From a virus: DNA of 51,599 nt. A program made the position numbers and the translations under genes. The DNA lies in the IMG/VR virus record IMGVR_UViG_3300048079_000024, positions 1 through 51,599 of that record; one strand, written 5' to 3'. Positions 46,619-51,599 of this stretch are shown one piece after another. How positions within the stretch are numbered: the stretch's first letter is position 1; every line of letters begins with the position of its first letter. The notes beneath the pieces are model-generated. The model saw nothing but the letters and a program-made list of their open reading frames with translations, made no database searches and was not told the DNA's origin.

Positions 46619-46975
46619 TCAGTCCCTCACCCTGCGCTCCACGTCCCGCGCGTAGTCGAACTCTCGTGCTTGCAGAATCTCCCACAGACCAGGATTCAGC
46701 ACGACGGGCTTGTGCTCCTCGTGCGTGATTGTCGTCGGCGTCTGCACGTCCAAGAATCGCGCCGTCAGCACGGGCACCCGACCGCGCGCTTCCCTGGTCC
46801 ACTGTTCCTCGTACCGCTCCAGGATCGCCGCTTCGCCCTCCGTGATGCGGTGCGCGTGGCCTGTGGCTTCCCCACGCTGAATGATGCGGGACTCGTTCTG
46901 CTTCAGGTTGTTCAAATACTCGCCGCGCTCCGAACGCCGAAACAGCATGTCTCCGTGCCTCACGAGATCCTTCAT
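46619..46975 (-). CDS. Conserved phage-type His-rich protein, 118 aa
   Basis: ATG 46975. Contains RHGDMLFRR, GEATGHAHRI and HEEHKPVVLNPGLWEI, then YARDVERRVRD. I recognise this combination from proteins widespread in phages and plasmids but without known function. The two His-containing motifs (GHAH, HEEH) inside a beta framework suggest a cupin-like metal site. Confidence 0.72.
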   Translation of the reverse strand: MKDLVRHGDMLFRRSERGEYLNNLKQNESRIIQRGEATGHAHRITEGEAAILERYEEQWTREARGRVPVLTARFLDVQTPTTITHEEHKPVVLNPGLWEILQAREFDYARDVERRVRD

Positions 46976-47184
46976 GGTGTCCCCCTTTTCAGTATACGTG
47001 CGAGTTTCTCGTTCCATGCTCTCTCCCGAATGATCCGGCTTGCCTCGTCTCGGTACTTATACAACGCTTGGTACAGTGCCTCGGCCTCCTTTCTCTTGGC
47101 TTCGAGCGCGTCGATGCGCGCGGCCAAGTCTTTGAGAAACGGTGTCGGGCATTTCTGCAAATCTGCGAGACTCTGAATGCTCAT
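46972..47184 (-). CDS. Helical protein, 70 aa
   Basis: ATG 47184 with GCGGAGG upstream. Coiled-coil composition (LKDLAARIDALEAKRKEAEA, LYQALYKYRDEASRII). 4-nt overlap with the downstream gene. Unknown; may assist the protein at 46975. Confidence 0.65.
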   Translation of the reverse strand: MSIQSLADLQKCPTPFLKDLAARIDALEAKRKEAEALYQALYKYRDEASRIIRERAWNEKLARILKRGTP

Positions 47185-47185
47185 G

Positions 47186-47974
47186 CTACGCCTCCGCTGC
47201 GATCCGTTCCAGATACTTCGGCGTCTGAAACATCCAATCGAGCGCGTCCGAGACTGTGGCACACCCTGGCTGCACGGGGTGAATGTACGTCACCTGCGTA
47301 CTCGGACAGACCATCTTCAGCGCGGTGATGGACTGCATTCGACTCAAGGAATACGAGATCAACTGGTACTCCCCGTGCGTGTCGATCACTGCCGCCTCTA
47401 CGTCAGTCAGGAACCGCTCGATCCCGTACACCTTCGCCATTGCCATGCGAACCGTCACGTTCTGCTCACTCTGGATCATGCCCAGCGTCAACGGCTTGCG
47501 GAGTTTACCCCCGCGTCGCGCTTTGAGAATCCAGAATCGCTCTTTGTACCGCTCCCGTCGCTGTGCGTTGACCTCTGCGCGATGCTCCTTCATCGCCTCG
47601 GCAGGATCAGTGCCACCCTCGATTTCACCCTCGGGCGTGATGGTGATAACATCGTGCGAATCGAACACTGTCTGCGCGCCACGCTGCCACCCTTGCCCGA
47701 GCGCGACGTATCCCCCGTACATGCTCGCATGCGACCATACCTGCCACGGGCGAGGGAGAAACCTGTTCAGCCGATCCTTGGTTGTGATAGTATTCCACCC
47801 ACCCATGCAGAGCCGCACCGTCCCGTCTGCACGCAGCGTGATGATGCGCGTGCTGTGGAGACGCACGTAGATCGCTGTCCCGACTGCATCCCGCTCCAGG
47901 TACGTGTTTCGTGCAATGCGGCGCGACTTCTTACATCGCCCCTGCAACTGTCGGTCTGCCTCGGCGTAGGTCAT
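47186..47974 (-). CDS. Conserved phage protein, DUF6745-like C-terminus, 262 aa
   Basis: The N-terminal half (NTYLERDAVGTAIYVRLHST, VRLCMGGWNTITTKDRLN) and the C-terminal half (DTHGEYQLISYSLSRMQSIT, TQVTYIHPVQPGCATVSDAL) match a two-part protein found in many phages and actinobacteria. The C-terminal part has the P-G-x3-V-x-A-L-x-W-x-F-type ending of DUF6745. Function unknown. It overlaps the upstream gene by 4 nt. Confidence 0.68.
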   Translation of the reverse strand: MTYAEADRQLQGRCKKSRRIARNTYLERDAVGTAIYVRLHSTRIITLRADGTVRLCMGGWNTITTKDRLNRFLPRPWQVWSHASMYGGYVALGQGWQRGAQTVFDSHDVITITPEGEIEGGTDPAEAMKEHRAEVNAQRRERYKERFWILKARRGGKLRKPLTLGMIQSEQNVTVRMAMAKVYGIERFLTDVEAAVIDTHGEYQLISYSLSRMQSITALKMVCPSTQVTYIHPVQPGCATVSDALDWMFQTPKYLERIAAEA

Positions 47975-48183
47975 CGCTTCGCCCTCCGTGGGGTGAATGG
48001 AGTCGCGTCAATGCCGATCTGCTCTGCGATGGTGGGCCTCCCGTACTCCATTGTCATCCCCGCTGCGTCAGTGATTAACTCCACGAGCGCACGGTCATAC
48101 TCAGGGTTCTCGCCGTCCTCAGACTTGAGATCTCGCGCCAGCTTGATTAGACGCGCGATGCTCACTGCGTTGGTTGCCATCAC
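47971..48183 (-). CDS. Hypothetical helical protein, 70 aa
   Basis: ATG at 48183 or 48180, after GGGAGGGATGTG. Helix-rich (SIARLIKLARDLKSEDGE, then YDRALVELITDAAG). 4-nt overlaps. No motif recognised. Confidence 0.65.
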   Translation of the reverse strand: MMATNAVSIARLIKLARDLKSEDGENPEYDRALVELITDAAGMTMEYGRPTIAEQIGIDATPFTPRRAKR

Positions 48184-48395
48184 ACATCCCTCCCCACAAT
48201 CGGCACGTCACTCGCCGATGAAATGCTCACCTGACTGCCGCGTGCCTCGAACTCCACGTCCTCGCCGTTGGGCCTCTGGAGCTTCTTCGCAGTCTTTTCG
48301 AGCGGCTCAATGAGCGCACGGCTGGCATTGACCATGACCACGCGCCACAGTTTGCTCTGGTAGCGTATGATGTCACCCTTGCGGAGTCTCAGCAT
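48180..48395 (-). CDS. Small beta-barrel-like protein, 71 aa
   Basis: ATG 48395 is preferred; GAGGGGG lies upstream in the neighbour. KGDIIRYQSKLWRVVMVNAS and ALIEPLEK resemble a small SH3/Hfq-like barrel. Shares the A of its ATG with the stop of the next gene upstream. Unknown. Confidence 0.62.
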   Translation of the reverse strand: MLRLRKGDIIRYQSKLWRVVMVNASRALIEPLEKTAKKLQRPNGEDVEFEARGSQVSISSASDVPIVGRDV

Positions 48396-48613
48396 TATGG
48401 CAACCCCCTCACTCTGCACTCGTTCTCGAATGCACGCGCCCGTCCGAGCGGCCACGAGCCGATCACTGCTTGCTGGAATTGACGAGCGATCAGCCGCCGC
48501 AACTCGTGCCCGTCCCATTCCTCGGGCCACTTCTCGCAGTCTCGAATCAGGTCACGCCTCACGTTCTCAACTAGCTCATTGACAAACTGCACCTTTGCAC
48601 CCAGGTCTAACAT
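48395..48613 (-). CDS. Hypothetical protein, 72 aa
   Basis: ATG 48613 (GTGGGGGCGGG upstream). Helical, with KVQFVNELVENVRRDLIRDC and HELRRLIARQFQQAV. Overlaps the neighbouring start and stop slightly. Unknown. Confidence 0.6.
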   Translation of the reverse strand: MLDLGAKVQFVNELVENVRRDLIRDCEKWPEEWDGHELRRLIARQFQQAVIGSWPLGRARAFENECRVRGLP

Positions 48614-49182
48614 CCCGCCCCCACTTTCTCGGCGTAGTGCTTCGCCGCGTTGCGCGCTTCCTCCAGGGCATACTTCCCCCCATAGAAGCCCCAACACGAG
48701 TCTATGTGATCCCCGCCTGTGTCCTCGATGACGTACCCGTACACGTCGCCGCTCAGGTATTGGTCATACGTGTCCACTTCCTGCTCCAGCACGCGCTCAA
48801 CCTTCGCACGCAGAGCCTTGGTCATGCGCTTCGCTTTGTATTCCTTCAGGGCATCCTCCGCGGTGACGTAGATGAACCCGACCTTGCCCGAGTCGAACTC
48901 TGCGTGGCCTTGTGACAGCAATCCCTGGAATGAGCCCACCTTCATCCGCAGCCCCGAGTGATCGTACAGGTACAGAGGCAAAGAGATGTTGTTGTCTGCC
49001 ACCTCGACCAGCATTGCCTCCTCGATGCTGAGCCCGTGTTTATCCCCTAGCTCATACCGCCGGTGAAAGCACACCATCGTCCCGAGATTGTCCCACTCAC
49101 GCGGGCTCTCAGGCTGCTCGTCCTGGTACAGCTTGATCGTGAGTCCTTGGTACTGCTCCGTCTCGACTGCTTGCTGCCTCAT
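48607..49182 (-). CDS. Conserved phage protein, 191 aa
   Basis: ATG 49182 with GAAAGGAGGACCGAGC upstream. The N-terminal IKLYQDEQPESPREWDNLGT and MVCFHRRYELGDKHG segment is a form I recognise from many phages. The C-terminal part includes DVYGYVIEDTGGDHIDSCWGFYGG. No enzymatic assignment is known to me. Probably an early accessory protein. Confidence 0.72.
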   Translation of the reverse strand: MRQQAVETEQYQGLTIKLYQDEQPESPREWDNLGTMVCFHRRYELGDKHGLSIEEAMLVEVADNNISLPLYLYDHSGLRMKVGSFQGLLSQGHAEFDSGKVGFIYVTAEDALKEYKAKRMTKALRAKVERVLEQEVDTYDQYLSGDVYGYVIEDTGGDHIDSCWGFYGGKYALEEARNAAKHYAEKVGAGC

Positions 49183-49337
49183 GCTCGGTCCTCCTTTCTC
49201 AGCACCGCGTTGATGTGCTTGTCCAGCTCTGCCCGATTCTCGCGCACGAATGCGGTCAGGTTCTTGCGCGCTCCTTTCCACGTCAGGTACAGCGTCTCGT
49301 CGTTCAGCACCCACAGCTTGCGCTCGTCATCGTTCAC
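49179..49337 (-). CDS. Small conserved phage protein, 52 aa
   Basis: GTG 49337 with GGTGAGGAGGTG upstream. NDDERKLWVLNDETLYLTWK plus FVRENRAELDKHINAVL matches a small protein common in phages (WVxNDExLYxWW...FxRENRxELD). It overlaps the next start by 4 nt. Function unknown. Below the usual 60-codon cutoff. Confidence 0.72.
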   Translation of the reverse strand: MNDDERKLWVLNDETLYLTWKGARKNLTAFVRENRAELDKHINAVLRKEDRA

Positions 49338-49349
49338 GCGGGCACCTCC

Positions 49350-49658
49350 TCACCGTTCGATGGGCACACAAATACAATTCGTGAGGTGCAACTTGCACCC
49401 TTCACAGATCACCAGCGGACACTCACTCGCCGCGTGCCAGTGGTGCGCGTAGAAGGTTGTGATCTGGCTGTAGTCATACAGCCCATGCTTCACGGGCACC
49501 CTGAACTCATTGGGCCGTGTTTTCCACGTCTGCGTCTGTCCGTTGCGCCGCCAGATTTCTTGTTTGATGGTGACGCCGCCCCGTGGTCCGACGATCCGCT
49601 TGCATGTGCCCACATGAAACTCCTGCTCGGTCATCGCTTGCGCTTTGGTCAGCATCAT
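49350..49658 (-). CDS. Conserved phage early protein, 102 aa
   Basis: ATG 49658 with ACAGGAGGCACC upstream. A TWKTRPNEFRVPVKHGLYDY motif (WKxxPxxFRVPxKHGLY) is shared by many small phage proteins. Cys-x2-Cys and Cys-x-Cys near the end (ICEGCKLHLTNCIC) may bind zinc. Function unknown. Confidence 0.7.
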   Translation of the reverse strand: MMLTKAQAMTEQEFHVGTCKRIVGPRGGVTIKQEIWRRNGQTQTWKTRPNEFRVPVKHGLYDYSQITTFYAHHWHAASECPLVICEGCKLHLTNCICVPIER

Positions 49659-49846
49659 GGTGCCTCCTGTCTCAGTGGAATGCCCTTGAAGTCGCTTCGT
49701 TTGTATCCCCAACTCTTTATCATTGTACGGCGGTGCTCGGGGTCGTCACACTTGCATGATCCATCCTCGCGGTAGTGCTCAGGTATCAGGATGACGAACC
49801 GACACTTCAGGATGTCGGACTGTCGAATGATCTTCACGTCCATCAT
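49655..49846 (-). CDS. Small protein, 63 aa
   Basis: ATGATG at 49846 with GATGGAGGTGCG upstream. KCRFVILIPEHYREDGSCKC and DDPEHRR, then TMIKSWGYKRSDFKGIPL. It may hold a zinc site (C-x-C-x4-H). 4-nt overlaps with both neighbours. Unknown. Confidence 0.65.
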   Translation of the reverse strand: MMDVKIIRQSDILKCRFVILIPEHYREDGSCKCDDPEHRRTMIKSWGYKRSDFKGIPLRQEAP

Positions 49847-49974
49847 CGCACCTCCATCACCGTCTTGATCCACCCGTACCAAGCCAAGCACCAATCACAC
49901 AACACGCTCGGCTTATCCTTTCTCCGCGTGATCCGTGGGTAGCATCCGTGGCACCAGACCTTGCGATTTACCAT
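49843..49974 (-). CDS. Zinc-ribbon micropeptide, 43 aa; first gene of the leftward operon
   Basis: ATG 49974 follows GGAGGCCCGATC. VWCHGCYP and VLCDWCLAWYGW form a four-Cys zinc ribbon. It is the first gene behind the leftward promoter at 50034-50062 and is coupled to the next gene. Very early position suggests host takeover or transcription control; unproven. Confidence 0.65.
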   Translation of the reverse strand: MVNRKVWCHGCYPRITRRKDKPSVLCDWCLAWYGWIKTVMEVR

Positions 49975-50033
49975 GATCGGGCCTCCTCTCTGTGTGCTGC
50001 TTATCACCTAAACGGGGATTTCCGCTCGCCTAA

Positions 50034-50062
50034 AGTATCGTACAGGGGTCGAATCTTGTCAA
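50034..50062 (-). promoter_or_regulatory. Main leftward early promoter
   Basis: Minus strand: TTGACA (50062-50057), 17-bp spacer, GATACT (50039-50034). It matches the rightward promoter at 51151 in both boxes. The spacer contains the GATTCGAC motif (plus strand GTCGAATC), so a regulator binding this motif could shut the operon. The mRNA would begin about 60 nt before the zinc-ribbon start. Confidence 0.85.
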
Positions 50063-50265
50063 GAAAAATCGTAAAACCGCTCTCGATTCGCGGGCTTTGC
50101 TAGCATTGTCAGGCGCGTCCGACTCGTCTGATTTGCCTCGAAAAACCGATTTTCGGCCCCGGTGCCCGAACACAGCATTCGCAGATCCAGCAGCATCCGT
50201 GCGTGTTTGTCTGTCAGTGTCAGATGTGACAGTTTCGATGCGTGGGTGAGGGCTACTTTGCCCAA
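50059..50265 (-). CDS. Doubtful small protein, 68 aa
   Basis: TTG 50265 opens a frame with KLSHLTLTDKHARMLLDLRM and a basic C-terminus ending at a TGA inside the -35 box. No ribosome-binding site precedes it. The protein-like composition and the stop/-35 overlap, also seen at 43685, are in favour; the lack of a start site is against. Confidence 0.3.
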   Translation of the reverse strand: MGKVALTHASKLSHLTLTDKHARMLLDLRMLCSGTGAENRFFEANQTSRTRLTMLAKPANRERFYDFS

Positions 50266-50799
50266 TGCTCACACGCACATGCCAGTCATCGCTTAGACGG
50301 AAAATCGAACTGTCTGATGAGTGCGAAGGCTTGTGAAATCACACACATGCTTGTCCATCATTCGACGGCGAACGTTCGACGTGAGATCGAGGCACCCTTG
50401 GGGGTAGCTAAAGAGATCTAGCTAGAGAGCTAATCACACTTGTCTGATATTGAGACCTAGAGAGTATATTGAGTAGTAGAGTTAGTTAGTTAGTTAGTAG
50501 ACTCCATTTCTTCGCGATGAGTGGTATAAGGGGGTGCTTATCATACGTCGAATGGATGACATCGAATGGATGACAGCGAGGTGCGCGTGAATAATGCGTT
50601 TACAGCGTTCGGACATTCGATAGCAAGTCGAATGATGGACATGGAAGCGTATAGAACTGTTCACGTATAGAGCATTTCAGAAACAGTCGAATGAGACAGA
50701 TCGCACGTATACAGGTAAAGTGCTGCTGGTACTGGGCTATGTGATGATCCCACCCTGGACCTGGGTTCGGGAAAATGGTCGAATCTTTGTCTGACGAGC
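50266..50799. other. Non-coding control/origin-like region
   Basis: No credible gene in about 530 nt. It contains GTCGAATG-type motifs in both orientations (50359-50366, 50547-50554, 50561-50568, 50614-50621, 50627-50634, 50686-50693, 50778-50784) and GTCTGA at 50312, 50442 and 50788. An AT-rich patch with CTAGAGAG repeats and (GTTA)n lies at 50413-50500. This combination is typical of a replication origin or a repressor-controlled switch. Confidence 0.65.
50548..50575. repeat. Tandem 14-mer
   Basis: TCGAATGGATGACA occurs twice head to tail. It contains the GTCGAATG core of the dispersed motif. A tandem protein-binding site is likely. Confidence 0.8.
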
Positions 50800-50828
50800 T
50801 TGACAAGTCAGATGCCCCGTCTTATACT
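50800..50828 (+). promoter_or_regulatory. Rightward early promoter 1
   Basis: TTGACA (50800-50805), 17 bp, TATACT (50823-50828): close to the sigma70 consensus. GTCGAATC and GTCTGACGAG lie just upstream of the -35. It would transcribe the 82-aa gene at 50900. Confidence 0.9.
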
Positions 50829-50899
50829 TTGGGCGAGGGCGAAAACGGCGTCGGGCCGTTCCCGACATGTAGTTAGCTGATAAGCATGGGAGGCGTACC

Positions 50900-51148
50900 A
50901 TGAACGGGAAAGACCAGATCGTGCATGCTCAGGCCGTGGCGACGTACAAAGAGTTCCTGGAGTCAGCATCAGAGCAGACCGAGAGGGGCATCAACATCGC
51001 CCTGGCAAATCCTGACTTGTTCGAGGTGGAGAGGTGGACTGGTATGGGTATAGAAGTTGGCGAGATCCACATCAAGTGCCCTGCCATGTTCACCGAGGCC
51101 GTGGCGATGTACGGGACGGAGCAACAGAGAGCGGCGATTCTCAACTGA
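50900..51148 (+). CDS. Early rightward protein, 82 aa
   Basis: ATG 50900 with ATGGGAGGCG upstream, 70 nt after a strong promoter. Acidic, helical (AQAVATYKEFLESASEQTER), with a small beta part (GIEVGEIHIKCPAMF). No family recognised. Early timing and strong expression suggest a host-interaction role. Confidence 0.75.
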   Translation: MNGKDQIVHAQAVATYKEFLESASEQTERGINIALANPDLFEVERWTGMGIEVGEIHIKCPAMFTEAVAMYGTEQQRAAILN

Positions 51149-51150
51149 GC

Positions 51151-51179
51151 TTGACAAGTCCGACGTGTCGCACGATACT
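51151..51179 (+). promoter_or_regulatory. Rightward early promoter 2
   Basis: TTGACA (51151-51156), 17 bp, GATACT (51174-51179). The first 10 bases, TTGACAAGTC, equal those of promoter 1 at 50800. It starts 2 nt after the stop of the 82-aa gene. Confidence 0.88.
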
Positions 51180-51227
51180 GTCGGCGATGGTCGCAATACC
51201 GCGACCCTCACACAAGGGAGGATCGAC

Positions 51228-51392
51228 ATGAAGGCAACATTGAAGGGCAACATGCTAGTGATCGAGATAGCACTGGACAAGGGCAAGCCGAGTAGCACGG
51301 GGAAGAGCATCATCCGCTTCTCGTCTCGGGGATTCCAGCATGTCTCCGATGGACTGCGGGCGAACGTCACGGTGATCGCGCCGGTGAAGTAG
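51228..51392 (+). CDS. Small early protein, 54 aa
   Basis: ATG 51228 with AAGGGAGGATCG upstream. KATLKGNMLVIEIALDKGKP plus SSTGKSIIRFSSRGFQ is a beta-rich form seen in many small bacterial and phage proteins (MKATLKGNxLxIEI). It has its own strong promoter, so it is probably abundant. Function unknown. Confidence 0.75.
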   Translation: MKATLKGNMLVIEIALDKGKPSSTGKSIIRFSSRGFQHVSDGLRANVTVIAPVK

Positions 51393-51393
51393 C

Positions 51394-51468
51394 ATGAGCG
51401 ATGCACAGGTGTTGACCGTGATCGTGCTGCTGTACGTCGCGGTGTCAATGCTGGCAAATCTTCGGTAG
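51394..51468 (+). CDS. Membrane micropeptide, 24 aa
   Basis: ATG 51394 lies 1 nt after the stop of the 54-aa gene, so translation is probably coupled. MSDAQVLTVIVLLYVAVSML then ANLR: one membrane helix. It spans the assembly junction, since the same gene starts the window. It is the last gene before the strong terminator. Possible inner-membrane modulator; unknown. Confidence 0.7.
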   Translation: MSDAQVLTVIVLLYVAVSMLANLR

Positions 51469-51599
51469 CAGCAGCAGAGAAGATGCACAGGGGCAGACCA
51501 TCGCCCTTGTGCATTTTTTTTTTATTTGCGTCCCTGTTACTGTGATCGTTGCCACGAGCGAGGGGGCAGGCCCCCCCAGGCGTGCGCGAGAACCGGACG
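51396..51599. repeat. Terminal direct repeat, right copy
   Basis: Second copy of bases 1-203, one base longer because its T run has 10 instead of 9. Joining the copies yields a circle and restores the membrane-peptide gene at the junction. Confidence 0.97.
51483..51523 (+). terminator. Rho-independent terminator of the early rightward operon
   Basis: Same 11-bp stem as at 88-127, here with ten T. It closes transcripts from the promoters at 50800 and 51151, before the late promoter. Confidence 0.93.

Noticed and set aside
50600-50806. A 68-codon minus-strand frame in the control region
   Set aside because: No ribosome-binding site, runs across repeated motifs and a promoter, and has Ser/Cys-rich shadow composition.
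1-51599. CRISPR array
   Set aside because: No regularly spaced direct repeats of 24-40 bases; the only tandem units are one 14-mer pair and the degenerate coding repeats.
1-51599. Lysogeny module (integrase, CI-type repressor, attP)
   Set aside because: No tyrosine or serine recombinase motif; the excisionase-like HTH at 42809 stands alone and more likely regulates transcription.

Overview
The window reads as one complete genome of a tailed phage (Caudoviricetes). Its first 203 bases recur at its right end (51396-51599) with a single T inserted in a homopolymer, so the molecule is a circularly assembled or terminally redundant genome of about 51.4 kb. The virion genes point to a podovirus: portal, scaffold, a Mu/HK97-type capsid protein, head-tail adaptors, a nozzle-like protein, then four proteins in the order of the T7-type internal core (a GNAT-like protein, a small protein, a 391-residue protein and a 1599-residue ejection protein). 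No sheath, baseplate or tape-measure gene is seen. A lipoprotein o-spanin nested with an i-spanin indicates a Gram-negative host. No integrase, immunity repressor or partition gene is recognised, so a virulent lifestyle is likely.

Layout. (1) About 49975-51599 plus 1-461 is a control region. It has one leftward and three rightward sigma70-type promoters, repeated GTCGAATG and GTCTGA motifs, a tandem 14-mer, and a small rightward early operon (82-aa, 54-aa and 24-aa proteins) closed by a strong terminator. (2) 462-30452, rightward, is the late operon: a zinc-ribbon peptide, a membrane peptide, TerS, a TerL split into ATPase and nuclease genes, an endolysin, beta-rich adhesin-like proteins, an aspartyl-hydroxylase-like protein, a protein made of 13 repeats of about 33 residues, holin, spanins, then head, neck and internal-core genes. 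(3) 30453-49974, leftward, is a tightly overlapping early/middle operon of about 50 genes. It holds a DUF3987-like ATPase, a UDG-exonuclease-PolA fusion polymerase, an SSB-like protein, a Sak4-like ATPase, a Cas4/RecB-like nuclease, a DUF932 protein, an Acb2/Tad1-type cyclic-nucleotide sponge (anti-CBASS), several exported proteins and many small zinc-binding proteins.

How the parts work together. The leftward operon would take over the cell: the sponge and small proteins blunt defence, PolA and the DUF3987 ATPase copy the DNA, and SSB, Sak4 and the exonuclease recombine it. The rightward operon then builds the capsid, packages DNA with the two-piece terminase and lyses the cell. About fifteen genes below 60 codons were found by reading translationally coupled starts (ATGA or TGATG overlaps).

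The most unusual items are the 13-repeat protein, the split terminase, a 63-nt tRNA-like three-way junction at 36534-36596, a 10-base ribosome-binding cassette (GGAGGCCCGA) reused at seven start regions, and a gene carrying an in-frame TGA. All functional assignments are from reading the sequence; no database search was run.
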